Source of the DNA: Promethearchaeota archaeon
GTDB lineage: Archaea > Asgardarchaeota > Thorarchaeia > Thorarchaeales > Thorarchaeaceae
NCBI GenBank assembly: GCA_014728035.1
Contig: WJMJ01000071.1
Location: 124,001-188,000 of the forward strand
DNA: 64,000 bases
Direction: 5' to 3'
Made by a program: the position numbers and the translations under genes. The notes under the pieces are model-generated. The model was not told the origin of the DNA. It was given only the letters and a program-made list of their open reading frames with translations, and searched no databases. Below, piece by piece: positions 38,601 to 44,553 of the stretch (position 1 is its first letter; every line of letters starts with the position of its first letter).

Positions 38601-41600
38601 TACTCTTACAGGTTCGATTGATCTGATTTGGACAAGTTTACAATCTGATTTACCCTCTCCTTCCTCAGTTGAAATCACTGATAGTGTAAATGTGACGGTA
38701 TACTTCAGAGATTTGGACCATGGACAGATTGGGATTAACGCTGCTACTATTTTTGTATCCTATCTCGATACTGGCCTTGTACCTAGTAATCTCGCAATAA
38801 CCTCCTTGCCCAATGGTGTTTACAATATATCATTCAGCACAATTGACTTGGATTCTACTGGAAGTTATGCTTTGAACATTACTGCACAACGAACTTACTA
38901 CCGAACTTCAGTAGTTCAGCCCAGTTTTACAGTTACAGTCATCCGTACGATTTTAACACCTCTTGAAGATACTATCCAACTTAGTTGGACGGAAAATGCA
39001 AATATCACTGTGGAATATGAGAATCTACTTAATGGGAATCTAACCGCAGGTGCAACACTTACTTTCGAATGGGCTGGGGGAACTGGATTTCTAACTGAAA
39101 TCGGTTCTACTGGAGTGTACTCTGCAAATATTGACACCTCACTCGCAAACTCAGGTACACGTGTCATCAAAGTGTATGCTCAAAAGGACAAATTCGCGAA
39201 TGCAGTTACAACTATCACGTTGATTGTCCTTACTCTACCATCAGATATGATTCCTATCATTCCAGATGTGGCATCCTTGAATCTTCCACGTGGTGCTTCG
39301 GTTCCAATCACAGTATATCTGAATGACACCTTCAATGGAGTACCCATTAATGACACATACGTGCAGAATATCTACGTTTCATTTCAGGGTGTAGATTATC
39401 CAATGACATTCAATACCAGTCTTGGATATTATACTGCAACGATACCTGGTTCAGCGACTGAATTGCCTATTACTTTCTACAGTGTGAATATTTTAGCTGA
39501 ATTCATCAACTACAATCCAGCTCCCTACCAGTTCAAGATTAATCTTCAACAAAGTAGAACTGAATTGAAGCTATCCGGAGAAACAACAAAGACCATCAAT
39601 GCCTATTATTCCGACCTTGTAACTTTTGAGGTGAATTTCACTGCTACTGATCTCGGTTTCCAGATTACAGAAGCTAATGGAACAGCTGTTATCTGGGACC
39701 TTTCTGAGGTAGGTATCCAAGGGAATTTCACACATGTTGCTGATGGTATTTGGCAGGCTGTATTCAATACAACTCTTGCTAATTATGGGAGTTGGGGTAT
39801 TACCATTCTGGGACAACCAGGTGACCCAGTCCTTAGTGATTCGATTACAACTTTGACACTTACTATCAAGTTGATTCCCACACAAGCAACATCTTCTCTA
39901 GCTCCTACTGTAGTATGGGGTTGGGAAGGAAATGTTTCATTCTACTACGAAGACACATGGAATGGAGGCGGAATTCCTGCAGCGAGTGCTATTGTTTCAT
40001 GGGGTCCATATTCAGGTATAAATGCTACAGACATTGGAAATGGATTTTATTCCGTTTTTATCAACACAACAATTCTTACACCTGGTGCAAGATATCCAGT
40101 ATCTATTTCCTTTACTAAACCAAATTATGTAGTTGGAACATCATCTTTGAACGTAGAAGTTACTGAAGTACCCACTGAGCTAATTATTGATTCACCTGTG
40201 CAAAACAGGGTCGCAGAGGATAATCCTCAGAATCTCATTGTGCCCATGGGTGATACAATAGAAGTAATGATTCTGTATAATGATACTGATACTACTGAAG
40301 GTTATATAGGTGGTATATCCGGTGCAAGTCTTCTTGATGCAAGTGTATTCCGAGGAGTTACCTTCGATGGAGGCCGTGACTTCTCACTAATCCCAATGGA
40401 GGACGGTTGGTACAAATTGGTGTTTGACACTCTAGATGAGTCAATTTACCAGATTTCAAATGGCACTCCAGTCATAGAAGATGGATATTACCGTTATACG
40501 ATAGTCTTGAAGCTAACGAATTACCAGACATCTGAGGTAACTATACGTTTCAGAATTATCGAGGTACCAACTTCAGTATCATCCGAACCTGAAGAAACTT
40601 CATTCAGTCTTATTCATGGCGTTTCCAGAGTGGTACGAGTGCAGTTCAATGATACCTGGCATGGTATTGGAATCACTGACGCATCTCTTACAATTTCCAG
40701 TGATACTCCATCAGTAACCATTGTAGGATGGATTGAAGAAGGTGATGGATGGTATTCAATAGAGCTCTATGCAGAGTCTGTAGGAGTTCCATCAGCCATC
40801 CAGATAGTTCTGAGTAGCCCCTATCACACAAATGGAACGGCCCAGTTCAGAGTGTCAGTATTGATGAACGAATTCGATGTATTGGTTGATAATAGTCTTA
40901 GAATCGGGTTCCCAATCAGTCTATTCGTCATCCTGATATTGGGCATGTATGTGAAAGTCTGGAGTGTTCCAAAACGTATTAGACAGATAAACGGACAAAT
41001 CAAAGCAATGGAGAAAGGAAAGCTACCTAAACCAATCTCTGAAGTTCGTGAACGTCGTGGTGTGATTGCGGATCTTTGGACTGATACGCTCAAAGGACTT
41101 GAGTTAACTAGGTCGATTAGTGATATACCAGAACATTCAGTACCTGTTGAAGTGCCAGAAATGGGCACACTTCTTATTCAATTACAACTTCTCACTCATT
41201 TGAACCAAGAAGAACTTGACGAATTCAAGTCTGATATCTCTAAGATGAGAATGAGTGAACAAGCTGCATTTGTGAAAGAAGTGATTCATCAAGAAGCTAT
41301 AAGGGCCGCACGTCGTGAACACACTACAGTTGAGGATATCCTCGATAAAATCGCAAGGAAGGCACAAGAAATAGCTCCTGGTGGCACGCCTGTTACCGAA
41401 CCAGAGAAAGTCATAGACACTGTCTTTCCTATTACAGAAAAAACTGAAGAAATAGATGAATTAACACCGGATGAAACCAAAACCCCTGATGAAACTCCAC
41501 CAGTTGTGGACGATAGCAGATGGGATATAGGATCGGGTGATAAACTCAGTGATTTCGAATTGGACGAGCTTCGAAAGGAGCTGAAACGAAGGGGTGTCGA

Positions 41601-41697
41601 AGACCATGAAATCGATAACCTAATCGATCAAGCGAAGGAATTACCACGAGAGGCTATAGATGCCTTGCTTGATAGTATTGGTAACGGAAGCGAATAG
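26641..41697 (+). CDS. Giant membrane-anchored surface protein with DUF2341/LamG units and Ig-like repeats
   Basis: About 5018 residues. ATG 26641 has GGAGG 10 nt upstream and begins a signal peptide (MRRASLVGLLIMLIFVIPVP); in-frame ATG 26542 would bury it. Then: a beta-rich region; DUF2341 (KKDITINSARVAATLTDFPV, ~530) plus a LamG/concanavalin domain to ~855; a second DUF2341 (YRKSITVSSSEVDADLTNYP, ~1073) plus LamG to ~1420; six ~100-residue repeats starting (R)KHYTSVSV-type at ~1677-2280; many further ~105-110-residue Ig-like repeats to ~4740; one membrane helix (IGFPISLFVILILGMYV, ~4755); and a ~240-residue charged cytoplasmic tail. Dense Asn-x-Ser/Thr sites suggest N-glycosylation. Family knowledge: LamG/DUF2341 domains bind sugars or proteins outside cells. 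Inferred role: adhesin or cell-envelope fibre anchored to the membrane. Confidence 0.88.
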   Translation: MRRASLVGLLIMLIFVIPVPSITTPAGTNYSESKTIQGTDSWSVADTTFTTGTGMPLSYSMIGTATNTYDGSMIIDSTSPSTTTVSLDDGWTGSGLETTVDTMVITDSDQLLNGDMNSYHTEKFLGTSFNSEDVLIPDNWALTKTDNSGTGHPHHGVFEFNSFSSSGYESTQGFRFDANWGASTSLSSTDSIYIGQMISAPYRELVSAEVQFYYRVDSVSDLNDQVYLVLRFGNYEYELHAFASGSTTDTWLSATVPIPISTIDAISLPDSILLEIGLATDLSGSQASARDAYVYVDSISVDLDVRPFPEQVGLTVNGTDVVGSEMYSISPFLPDGENRDGYDPDGSGFDLDGYNNDAVLSVGTWGTSWSDTSPYQIGLQFPLNIPSGAAITQAYIEVESAGVGTMSDMRLYLASRDSSLNDISAFTNGGAQLEDRLTFIDTSVDWSPSAWSYGERYYSPDFSALLQKGINENGWNAGDHVAIMLDFMYASSYQSYNDIKGSYGSFFDAHELARIYVEYIIPNAEDTVANLAYKKDITINSARVAATLTDFPVLVDIYDSDLKTDAQKDGDDIAFVQNGVQLAHEIEYYDHYYNSTHAHLIAWVNVPTLSGSSDTIIEMHYGDSEVGNLQNAAGVWNTGYESVWHMNNNLTAGQLIDSTENNYDGVSFDMAARNVTDGQIDGAYEFAGSSERAIVGQMDTDSWGAITLESWFYLDTDGDYRIISKEVGTGGGPHIFMIGVDNTQTLKVRIYTDGGNTDWNSPDDAISLSTWHHLVVTFDQSLSSNEVRVYLDGSYYYGEGNSGSTFDDSNTEVTIGDNSEGTRSFDGIIDEVRISNTARSSNWILTQFRNQDSPNSFLSVGSEQTNKDSYGSTETASLEFATSSTDPVSLETTASLTISGSGQSLDENMNTGTTFVVDNGTEYVNWTANVLISPPPNAASMNAYIDYPQTEWKPTSVTNPVGQSKTYGTDWTYTGGKLTIFADAVDIWGVWVIEFESMNYILDAKIGHQSQTLGNTDIFDINDVFEMQATTPWITDSRVGLVLTDPTGSQWHTDYATTTGTPTHQIPSFQYRKSITVSSSEVDADLTNYPMLVDILDSDLYDTSKVQSDGDDIVFVSANGDILPHEIEFWNQDVGGSQAQLVAWVKTNLSSTSDTTIYMYYGNPFVGPQEQPDDVWTEGHAAVWHLGENTIDEETTAIHYDSTTGGYDGNQIGNVRADGISGYSQSFATDDWIEINDTENLDPSDDVTISGWFYLSSSFSSTSPTTQVIMEKYISNDDDMLIALVGTDYGNSVPDGSLVFKVENSDGGYMYKYSQRTAWSPGWYHFACILDSDNPVNNKIFVNGADNTNAGYLGSSSYNSLSFSGHWGIGGRYSDTQIPGGEGFFNGRIDQVEVSNGIRSDAWIAAQYSNLYTSSTFRTIGSEQSRTSPDLTLTKTIDSTAPAGVWTASVYYNDTGVSVTNATGLIEREFIVQHDTTLTIVDPYDAVSDRTSLRLAGDLLEVELNLTDDITSGSVTGATVTMNWTQSSSPIEITLDDYGDGSYGVVLNTSDLGTAQRWRINIASYHPYYNNATEYFDLDLYHETKLTYLNVTSTPIGFDSTATLVYWDVYDDAPITGATIAFENGTTITTDAEGNGYYNISLDLNYLGLGNHWFVFDASKSDSFMADADTNVTFTVRKHYTSVSVQGDFVTPFGFNTNVTVVLIDMDTGTSLSTSDVASLSFNSVSYSAQIINLPGSFDQTLTTNTWGLGDETVTLSVSLVDSIYFTPDDYAFTVTIRKHYTTVSVVGDFLSPYGFNTSVTIILTDSDTGTAVASTNVNSFTFTPAANDPESESNPSDYIYEMDTDGWVVGIDTVTLTVDMTGSDYFDPNSFDFDIEIRKHYTSVTISGDLSTPWGQNTTLTISLIDTDLGTSVTVGNVASFTFDSAIPSSEGESNPSDYIYELDTDGWSVGIETVTLTVDMTGSDYFDPDSYNFDIQIRNHYTAVTVKGNMTTPAGMDTDLIVEVVDLDTGTVVSVLDVNSFSMSWTGDSQNFDGTSYSVTLLTNTWALGTETVTITVDMTGSDYFDPDTYDFDITIRKHFTSVSVSGDYITPYGETTDVTIIIYDSDTGTQLAAGAASWFNFTWTGGFYEQNPASSLTDTLPTDSWSVSTVTVTLEVSMSGSNYMDPDFFSFDVTIRKHYTSVTVTGDLTSPYGNTTDLTVKITDLDTGTLVTYNNVDWLNFTWATSFHEITTVSTFDITIATDSWVVGATSVTLSVSMGSSDYFNPTDYTFDITIHSIETDLSNEFNDMIFPNGDDFNIILRLNITEQGQYYGNPLTGLTATNFTVKNSTGSYVFTLEHLNDGRYNLTIAGGYFPEGQYTIYVAFVSTDSRYRSSSITIVFEYRPARSELSSGDRTVTTPYQTDYTVTLTFTDIDRDEGILDATITAEGVEIYGQQNLGNGLYRITVNITSLSKGTHYYNLTADADGYENQTLSFTVVIRIAYTYAIPSTGALDIPVGNSPVFYVEYWDIDRDMAITGATVDHNWTETISVTMVGEEYKITFTTSDSVDLGTYLVMFNFSKGENYQFGLFNLTVVVRTHNTDFRLVSAVEPTAYNGEIEISVFYGDLDTAGAGIVSNLISYEVWNASMQVSATMVNDTTLGAGYYLITISASQFNGLGIQDFTVYFNWTGSVYKFQNKTVGASANIVGEDSRYTLILSSEPTPYLTNMSYTFFYSRSNGDGIINDTGDVHINVVFTGESVDLSKVDIWEVDQTNSPGNYSVRFNTSIFSHTGLIYMRVYINWSYGVAPFYTNRTDTISVRVLARDTLVSLVPASATPYSEIASFTFNYEDALIDESIENSTSLNISLSLSEYTLSYELTTRTFTVEFNTTQFGGLGQQSFTLDIVWYGSPFYQNKTGRTVFVTVTTRDTVLDYQSPAPTPYMDNVTFTVTWTDVTGSSTSGITGANVTLYYLGAEISSSYYKVTEGTNGEYTIELNTTYFLTPGSYVITANMTSLEIYYDSEDADRSLTITKRVTSLTSDPFDAVPYNSSFTVILYYQDTLTLSDIANNSDVFFTIETAGSWLYTINWIESKGYYELIIETYNQPSLEIGVEYSLQLNMSFSYESPFYNWDDTTITFELRYRESSLERETSPVQTSYLDWIDFIVYYGDADGATGIPGATITVEVGGSPLTLVTEYTYTDDADGYYSISVASDALGGIGSFGIDVWANWSMIAPFHDNASLSLSLTVIRRPTDVTIVSTPSRTSYLENITFVIELTDLGYGTTISSVTKNLLHIYNGVSELASSDFDFTDIGSNQFEISIDSTVITSVLVSNLQLNISIDWPDSPNYYRDDSTLVRVTIIARTTALSIEPPTNTAYGENASLQLGYIDTTTVDTLIENANNLSISTNLTEIPQITYNAGTKLFSISLDTSQFGSIGKFVFHINVTWVGSPYYANRTFQQITVTITLRQSQLDYQAPAPTPYGDNVSFSITYEDIAGSVDIGIDDAEITLYNGTTQIPLNYYQVELQGNGLFNFEFYSGFFETPGYYNINASFVYNGTNYVADASAIRILNVRYRTTLVSSEPVGSIGYGTTMEIILYYQDMLTLDNIGNLTPQTTLTVLNGTDWDFTITWQEVTGTYRLLVETADKVLPVGETQVLYLNMSYQFDSPYYYWDTIYVSFTVRNRVSSLDVQDAPVPAAYLEYAEFTMYYWDVDVTQGIAGATISIETTTTFSEGSDFFVSEGSPGVYNIQLNTTALPSLGVFQVKITAIWNGSAPYHNNASRNVTVSVTQRDAEVEIISPPSQTRFLDNLTFTFTYTDILSSSSISVSSSDVLIYSEGLLLGANEYVITPSGSNFFVSINSTVLGSTLVSNLNLTILIDWNDSTSPYYTDDQTSLRVSTVGRTMSVTFGQIESVPIFDNLTIGFYLEDSAKETPISNAIIYFDCQTVSLLEGVSYVLTEGTGSLEGYYNLTVLTSYLPDVGDYNFDLTIHWNATNQPFYANLSTITLTGSIDLIWTSLQSDLPSPSSVEITDSVNVTVYFRDLDHGQIGINAATIFVSYLDTGLVPSNLAITSLPNGVYNISFSTIDLDSTGSYALNITAQRTYYRTSVVQPSFTVTVIRTILTPLEDTIQLSWTENANITVEYENLLNGNLTAGATLTFEWAGGTGFLTEIGSTGVYSANIDTSLANSGTRVIKVYAQKDKFANAVTTITLIVLTLPSDMIPIIPDVASLNLPRGASVPITVYLNDTFNGVPINDTYVQNIYVSFQGVDYPMTFNTSLGYYTATIPGSATELPITFYSVNILAEFINYNPAPYQFKINLQQSRTELKLSGETTKTINAYYSDLVTFEVNFTATDLGFQITEANGTAVIWDLSEVGIQGNFTHVADGIWQAVFNTTLANYGSWGITILGQPGDPVLSDSITTLTLTIKLIPTQATSSLAPTVVWGWEGNVSFYYEDTWNGGGIPAASAIVSWGPYSGINATDIGNGFYSVFINTTILTPGARYPVSISFTKPNYVVGTSSLNVEVTEVPTELIIDSPVQNRVAEDNPQNLIVPMGDTIEVMILYNDTDTTEGYIGGISGASLLDASVFRGVTFDGGRDFSLIPMEDGWYKLVFDTLDESIYQISNGTPVIEDGYYRYTIVLKLTNYQTSEVTIRFRIIEVPTSVSSEPEETSFSLIHGVSRVVRVQFNDTWHGIGITDASLTISSDTPSVTIVGWIEEGDGWYSIELYAESVGVPSAIQIVLSSPYHTNGTAQFRVSVLMNEFDVLVDNSLRIGFPISLFVILILGMYVKVWSVPKRIRQINGQIKAMEKGKLPKPISEVRERRGVIADLWTDTLKGLELTRSISDIPEHSVPVEVPEMGTLLIQLQLLTHLNQEELDEFKSDISKMRMSEQAAFVKEVIHQEAIRAARREHTTVEDILDKIARKAQEIAPGGTPVTEPEKVIDTVFPITEKTEEIDELTPDETKTPDETPPVVDDSRWDIGSGDKLSDFELDELRKELKRRGVEDHEIDNLIDQAKELPREAIDALLDSIGNGSE
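31671..33474 (+). repeat. Six tandem ~300-bp units in the giant gene
   Basis: Units begin near 31671, 31971, 32274, 32577, 32877 and 33177, each opening with a RKHYTSV-like motif followed by GD-x-x-TP-G-x-x-T and D-x-DTGT. VDMTGSDYFDP recurs in three successive units with near-identical DNA. This is recent tandem duplication. Confidence 0.8.
35057..38285 (+). repeat. Two copies of a five-domain super-repeat, ~1.62 kb each
   Basis: Five successive Ig-like domains are repeated in the same order. GATTATCA followed by TCTCCTGCACC-like DNA occurs at 35383 and again at 37003, exactly 1620 bp (540 codons) apart. The matching domain starts CACGAGATACA (35057) and CACGAACAAC (36671) mark the copy borders. 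Encoded pairs include YQSPAPTPYMDN with YQAPAPTPYGDN and YYQDTLTLSDI with YYQDMLTLDNI. Confidence 0.75.
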
Positions 41698-41701
41698 TTT
41701 C

Positions 41702-42463
41702 CTACTCTTCCTCTCTCAAAAAATATGAGAGGGGAAGGGTTCTGCTATATCTGGTAGGTTTCATACGGGATGTTGTATGTTCTGGAAATTGTGGATGTTT
41801 ACTGAGAAAATACTTTACATACGAGGAGGACTGATCAACTCTAACATGTATCTGTGTACTACTTGCCAGTGTTTGCCCTCCTGCAGGTATATTCTTAGTC
41901 TGTTCCACTTTTGGTGCAGTAACTACAGTTGCTAATTCCCTTCTTAGCGTAAATGTCGTAATTTTTGTTATCATATGACTGATTTCTTGGAGCTTCTCTC
42001 CGGTCAATCCTTCTTCAAGATATAAATTTGGCAATCCTGTGATGATTAGTAATTTAGCTGATATGCGTGCAAAGAAACTATCCAATTGGTTCATAATCAA
42101 ATCGTAAGTCTGTGAAGCATTGAAAGCACGAGAGATATAGATTCGGTCCATTACTTCTTCTGGTTCAAGCCCTAGTTCATATGCAACATCAGAGATCTGA
42201 TCGACTTTGAGAATGTTGGCACTGTCTACAATAATTGCCGGACTATTAAGACCCCCTTGTTTCTGTGGAAGCTGGATATGTACCGCCAATCTAAGAATAT
42301 CTTCATGGAGATCTCGATTTCCAAAAAATAGATGTGTGAGACCTAGTTCCAACCCACCTCTCAACAGATCATCAATTTCTTTTGTACCTGTACTCACAAT
42401 TCGGCGTATTACTTGGTCTGCTGTAGTAAAACCAATTTTCAGTTGTGGTTCCGATGATTTCAT
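41702..42463 (-). CDS. RadB/RecA-fold protein with lost ATP-binding motifs
   Basis: A 253-residue RecA-superfamily protein laid out like archaeal RadB: ISTGTKEIDDLL-type start (VSTGTKEIDDLLRGGLELG), a central SAKLLIITGLPNLY where Walker B should be, and TTFTLRRELATVVTAPKVEQ followed by a strand matching the RecA core. The Walker A loop is gone: the position of GxxGSGKT reads FFGNRDLHED (residues ~47-55) with no Lys-Thr. Walker B lacks its Asp. It therefore probably does not hydrolyse ATP and may be a structural or DNA-binding paralogue in recombination. The gene ends 4 bp from the giant gene, convergently. Confidence 0.7.
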   Translation of the reverse strand: MKSSEPQLKIGFTTADQVIRRIVSTGTKEIDDLLRGGLELGLTHLFFGNRDLHEDILRLAVHIQLPQKQGGLNSPAIIVDSANILKVDQISDVAYELGLEPEEVMDRIYISRAFNASQTYDLIMNQLDSFFARISAKLLIITGLPNLYLEEGLTGEKLQEISHMITKITTFTLRRELATVVTAPKVEQTKNIPAGGQTLASSTQIHVRVDQSSSYVKYFLSKHPQFPEHTTSRMKPTRYSRTLPLSYFLREEE

Positions 42464-42600
42464 TTCATATTGTTGTCTGTGTGTGGGTAAATAATGACCA
42501 CGATTTTTCTCAATACCATCTGGATATTCTTTTCCTAACAGTCAGTCGAGAGGCTTAATAGTAAGAATTGCATTGTCGTATATTACCGGGAGAATTTAGA

Positions 42601-42804
42601 TTGAGTGAGAAAATTAGAATATGCCCTTGTTGTGGAAGTACACATGTTCAGGTGATCAAAAACGTAAGGAAAAAATCATCTGGTCCAATTAATTATCGTT
42701 GTAGTTCGAAAGACTGTGGATACTATGGTTCTGTTTGTGTAGAGATTGACTCAGAAGATGTGGAGCATTTTCAATCCGCAATAAAACAGGCAAGTATCCA
42801 GTAA
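42601..42804 (+). CDS. Small zinc-ribbon protein
   Basis: A 67-residue protein made almost entirely of one zinc ribbon: ICPCCGSTHVQVIKNV with CPCCGS, then NYRCSSKDCGYYGSV with CSSKDC, four Cys suited to one zinc. TTG 42601 has GGGAG 8 nt upstream; in-frame TTG 42568 would add 11 residues without an RBS. No partner domain is present. Such proteins often bind nucleic acid or RNA polymerase, but no role is assigned. It is divergent from the RadB-like gene and 60 nt upstream of the GcvH-like gene. Confidence 0.7.
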   Translation: MSEKIRICPCCGSTHVQVIKNVRKKSSGPINYRCSSKDCGYYGSVCVEIDSEDVEHFQSAIKQASIQ

Positions 42805-42864
42805 TCAAAAAACCTTCCTGATAATCCGAAATCCACTTAAGGCTGGCTTCACAGGGATTTCTTG

Positions 42865-43314
42865 GTGAATAATTTGGTTAAGGTCGACGAATTTGAATTT
42901 CCTGATGACCTATACTACTATGCTGGCGAAACTGATTCGCTTTGGATGAAAAATGAAGATGGAAAAGTCCGTCTTGGTTTAACTTCTCTTGGTGCTTACG
43001 CAGCAGGGAAAATCAAATTCATTCGAATGCGACCGCCCGGCAAAAAGGTGAAAGAAGGTCGAAGTATCGGCACTCTTGAGTCTGGAAAATGGACAGGTGC
43101 GGTTAAGAGTCCAGTTGGCGGGACGATAGTAGAGGTCAATGAAGATATCAAAGATAATCCTAGCAAATTGAATGACGATCCATACGGGGATGGATGGTTA
43201 GTTCTTATCGAACCTGAAGATATTGGTGATTTGGACAAGTACCAACACACAGATGGCCTTGAAGCTTGGGCAAAAGATGAAGTTGCCGCTAAAAAGGCTA
43301 TGAAAGGTGAATAG
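42865..43314 (+). CDS. gcvH: GcvH-like lipoyl carrier protein
   Basis: A 149-residue protein of the glycine-cleavage H family, which carries a lipoyl arm. Seen: VRLGLTSLGAYAAGKIKFIR, then the lipoyl-lysine loop GTLESGKWTGAVKSPVGGTI (Lys in ESGK) and KLNDDPYGDGWLVLIEPED, the conserved end of the fold. GTG 42865 or TTG 42862 are both possible starts; an AGGG lies 5-8 nt upstream. The partner P-, T- and L-proteins are not in the window, so it may serve glycine cleavage encoded elsewhere or lipoate assembly. A hairpin follows the stop. Confidence 0.83.
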   Translation: MNNLVKVDEFEFPDDLYYYAGETDSLWMKNEDGKVRLGLTSLGAYAAGKIKFIRMRPPGKKVKEGRSIGTLESGKWTGAVKSPVGGTIVEVNEDIKDNPSKLNDDPYGDGWLVLIEPEDIGDLDKYQHTDGLEAWAKDEVAAKKAMKGE

Positions 43315-43324
43315 TAGAAGTGAT

Positions 43325-43340
43325 GCCGGTATACACCGGC
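43325..43340. terminator. Hairpin between convergent genes
   Basis: GCCGGT (43325-43330), loop ATAC, ACCGGC (43335-43340): a perfect 6-bp GC-rich stem 10 nt after the gcvH-like stop, followed by T-rich DNA. It also sits just past the stop of the minus-strand Orc1-like gene, so it may end both transcripts. Confidence 0.5.
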
Positions 43341-43348
43341 TCACATTT

Positions 43349-44494
43349 TCATTTCCTTCTTGCAAGCTGTCTTCTTAGATTCATAGATGCGTCATATAGT
43401 ACCTCTGGCGGAGTTAGGACATAAAGTAGGTTTCGAGAATACCCGGATTCGAAGAGGATACTTTGAAAAATTAAAGTCTGTAGACTTTTTTCAATATCAT
43501 GAGGATCATAACGTATTCCTAATTCTTCACATTTTACTGCTATATTGTCATTGACAGTGTGTTTATCGATATAGGTTTCAGTTGGATATCTTGTCAGATG
43601 TTCAGCTATACTCTCCAAAACTAAAAGGGTCATGAAGTCATTTAATGCGATAGTATCGATAATATCCATGTAATCTTGGTCATTCCCAACAATCGTTATA
43701 TTAGAAGTAGCTGCTCTTACTGCTTCAGAATCAATCTCCTGTCCCTGAGAAGATAGTGGCCATAATGCTTTCAGGGCTTCAATAGATGTTTTGGGTTTGG
43801 ACGCATCAAATTCGCAAACTATGTCGGTAATATATCTGATAATCTCATCAGTCAATGACATAGGAAATGTATCTTCAACACGCATACGGACTATCTCATA
43901 CAATTGAGATTGAGTATAGGTGTCTAGAGGTACTTCAAAATCGTATGCCATTTGAGTTGCTGGTTTTTTTGTAAGCAGTCTATAATCATGACTGTTAAGG
44001 ACTCCAATTGTACTAGCTTTGATCTCCTTGGAGAGTCGAGCAAGCTTTGCATAAACTTCTTCATTTCTTTCATCAATGTTATCAATGACAAATATGGTCT
44101 TCTTACTTGCTGAAGTTGCAGTTCTTTTGAATTGCATCCATAATACATCAAGATCAAATGCCACTGTAATAGGTTTCTTTGTTTCTTGATGTATCTTATC
44201 ATTTAGCTCAGAAACTATCTCCAAAACATCTTTGCTTCTTGCATCAACATAGACTGTATACGCATCGAACTGTTGAGGTATCAATTTGGTTAGAAAATAC
44301 CGTGAAAATACTGTCATACCTACGCCTGTTATCCCATGAACCAAACAGTTGACTCCGTATTCTGATTCATAGGAATCTCTGTAGACTCCAGTTAGACTGT
44401 GCATCTCCCTATCGCGATGAAGCAACATCTCTGGCACATAGTAAGGATCGAATAACCCTCTTGGGCTACCTATTTTCTTTCTCATCCTTATCAT
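43349..44494 (-). CDS. Orc1/Cdc6-like AAA+ protein lacking the Walker A lysine
   Basis: A 381-residue protein with the Orc1/Cdc6 layout: a start motif around LFDPYYVPEMLLHRDREMHS, AAA+ core, lid, and a C-terminal winged helix (MTLLVLESIAEHLTRYPTET onward). Real initiators bind origins and load MCM using ATP. Here the P-loop reads GITGVGMT (54-61), with Met in place of the essential Lys, and Walker B reads IFVIDNID (134-141) without the usual DE pair. ATP binding is thus doubtful. It is probably a degenerate paralogue kept for DNA binding or partner contact; true Orc1/Cdc6 should be elsewhere in the genome. The second ATG (fourth codon) is an alternative start. Confidence 0.75.
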   Translation of the reverse strand: MIRMRKKIGSPRGLFDPYYVPEMLLHRDREMHSLTGVYRDSYESEYGVNCLVHGITGVGMTVFSRYFLTKLIPQQFDAYTVYVDARSKDVLEIVSELNDKIHQETKKPITVAFDLDVLWMQFKRTATSASKKTIFVIDNIDERNEEVYAKLARLSKEIKASTIGVLNSHDYRLLTKKPATQMAYDFEVPLDTYTQSQLYEIVRMRVEDTFPMSLTDEIIRYITDIVCEFDASKPKTSIEALKALWPLSSQGQEIDSEAVRAATSNITIVGNDQDYMDIIDTIALNDFMTLLVLESIAEHLTRYPTETYIDKHTVNDNIAVKCEELGIRYDPHDIEKSLQTLIFQSILFESGYSRNLLYVLTPPEVLYDASMNLRRQLARRK

Positions 44495-44553
44495 AAGTTA
44501 GTAAGGATGTGCATATATAAACACCTAGAGACCCTAAGCCGAAAGTATTCTCA

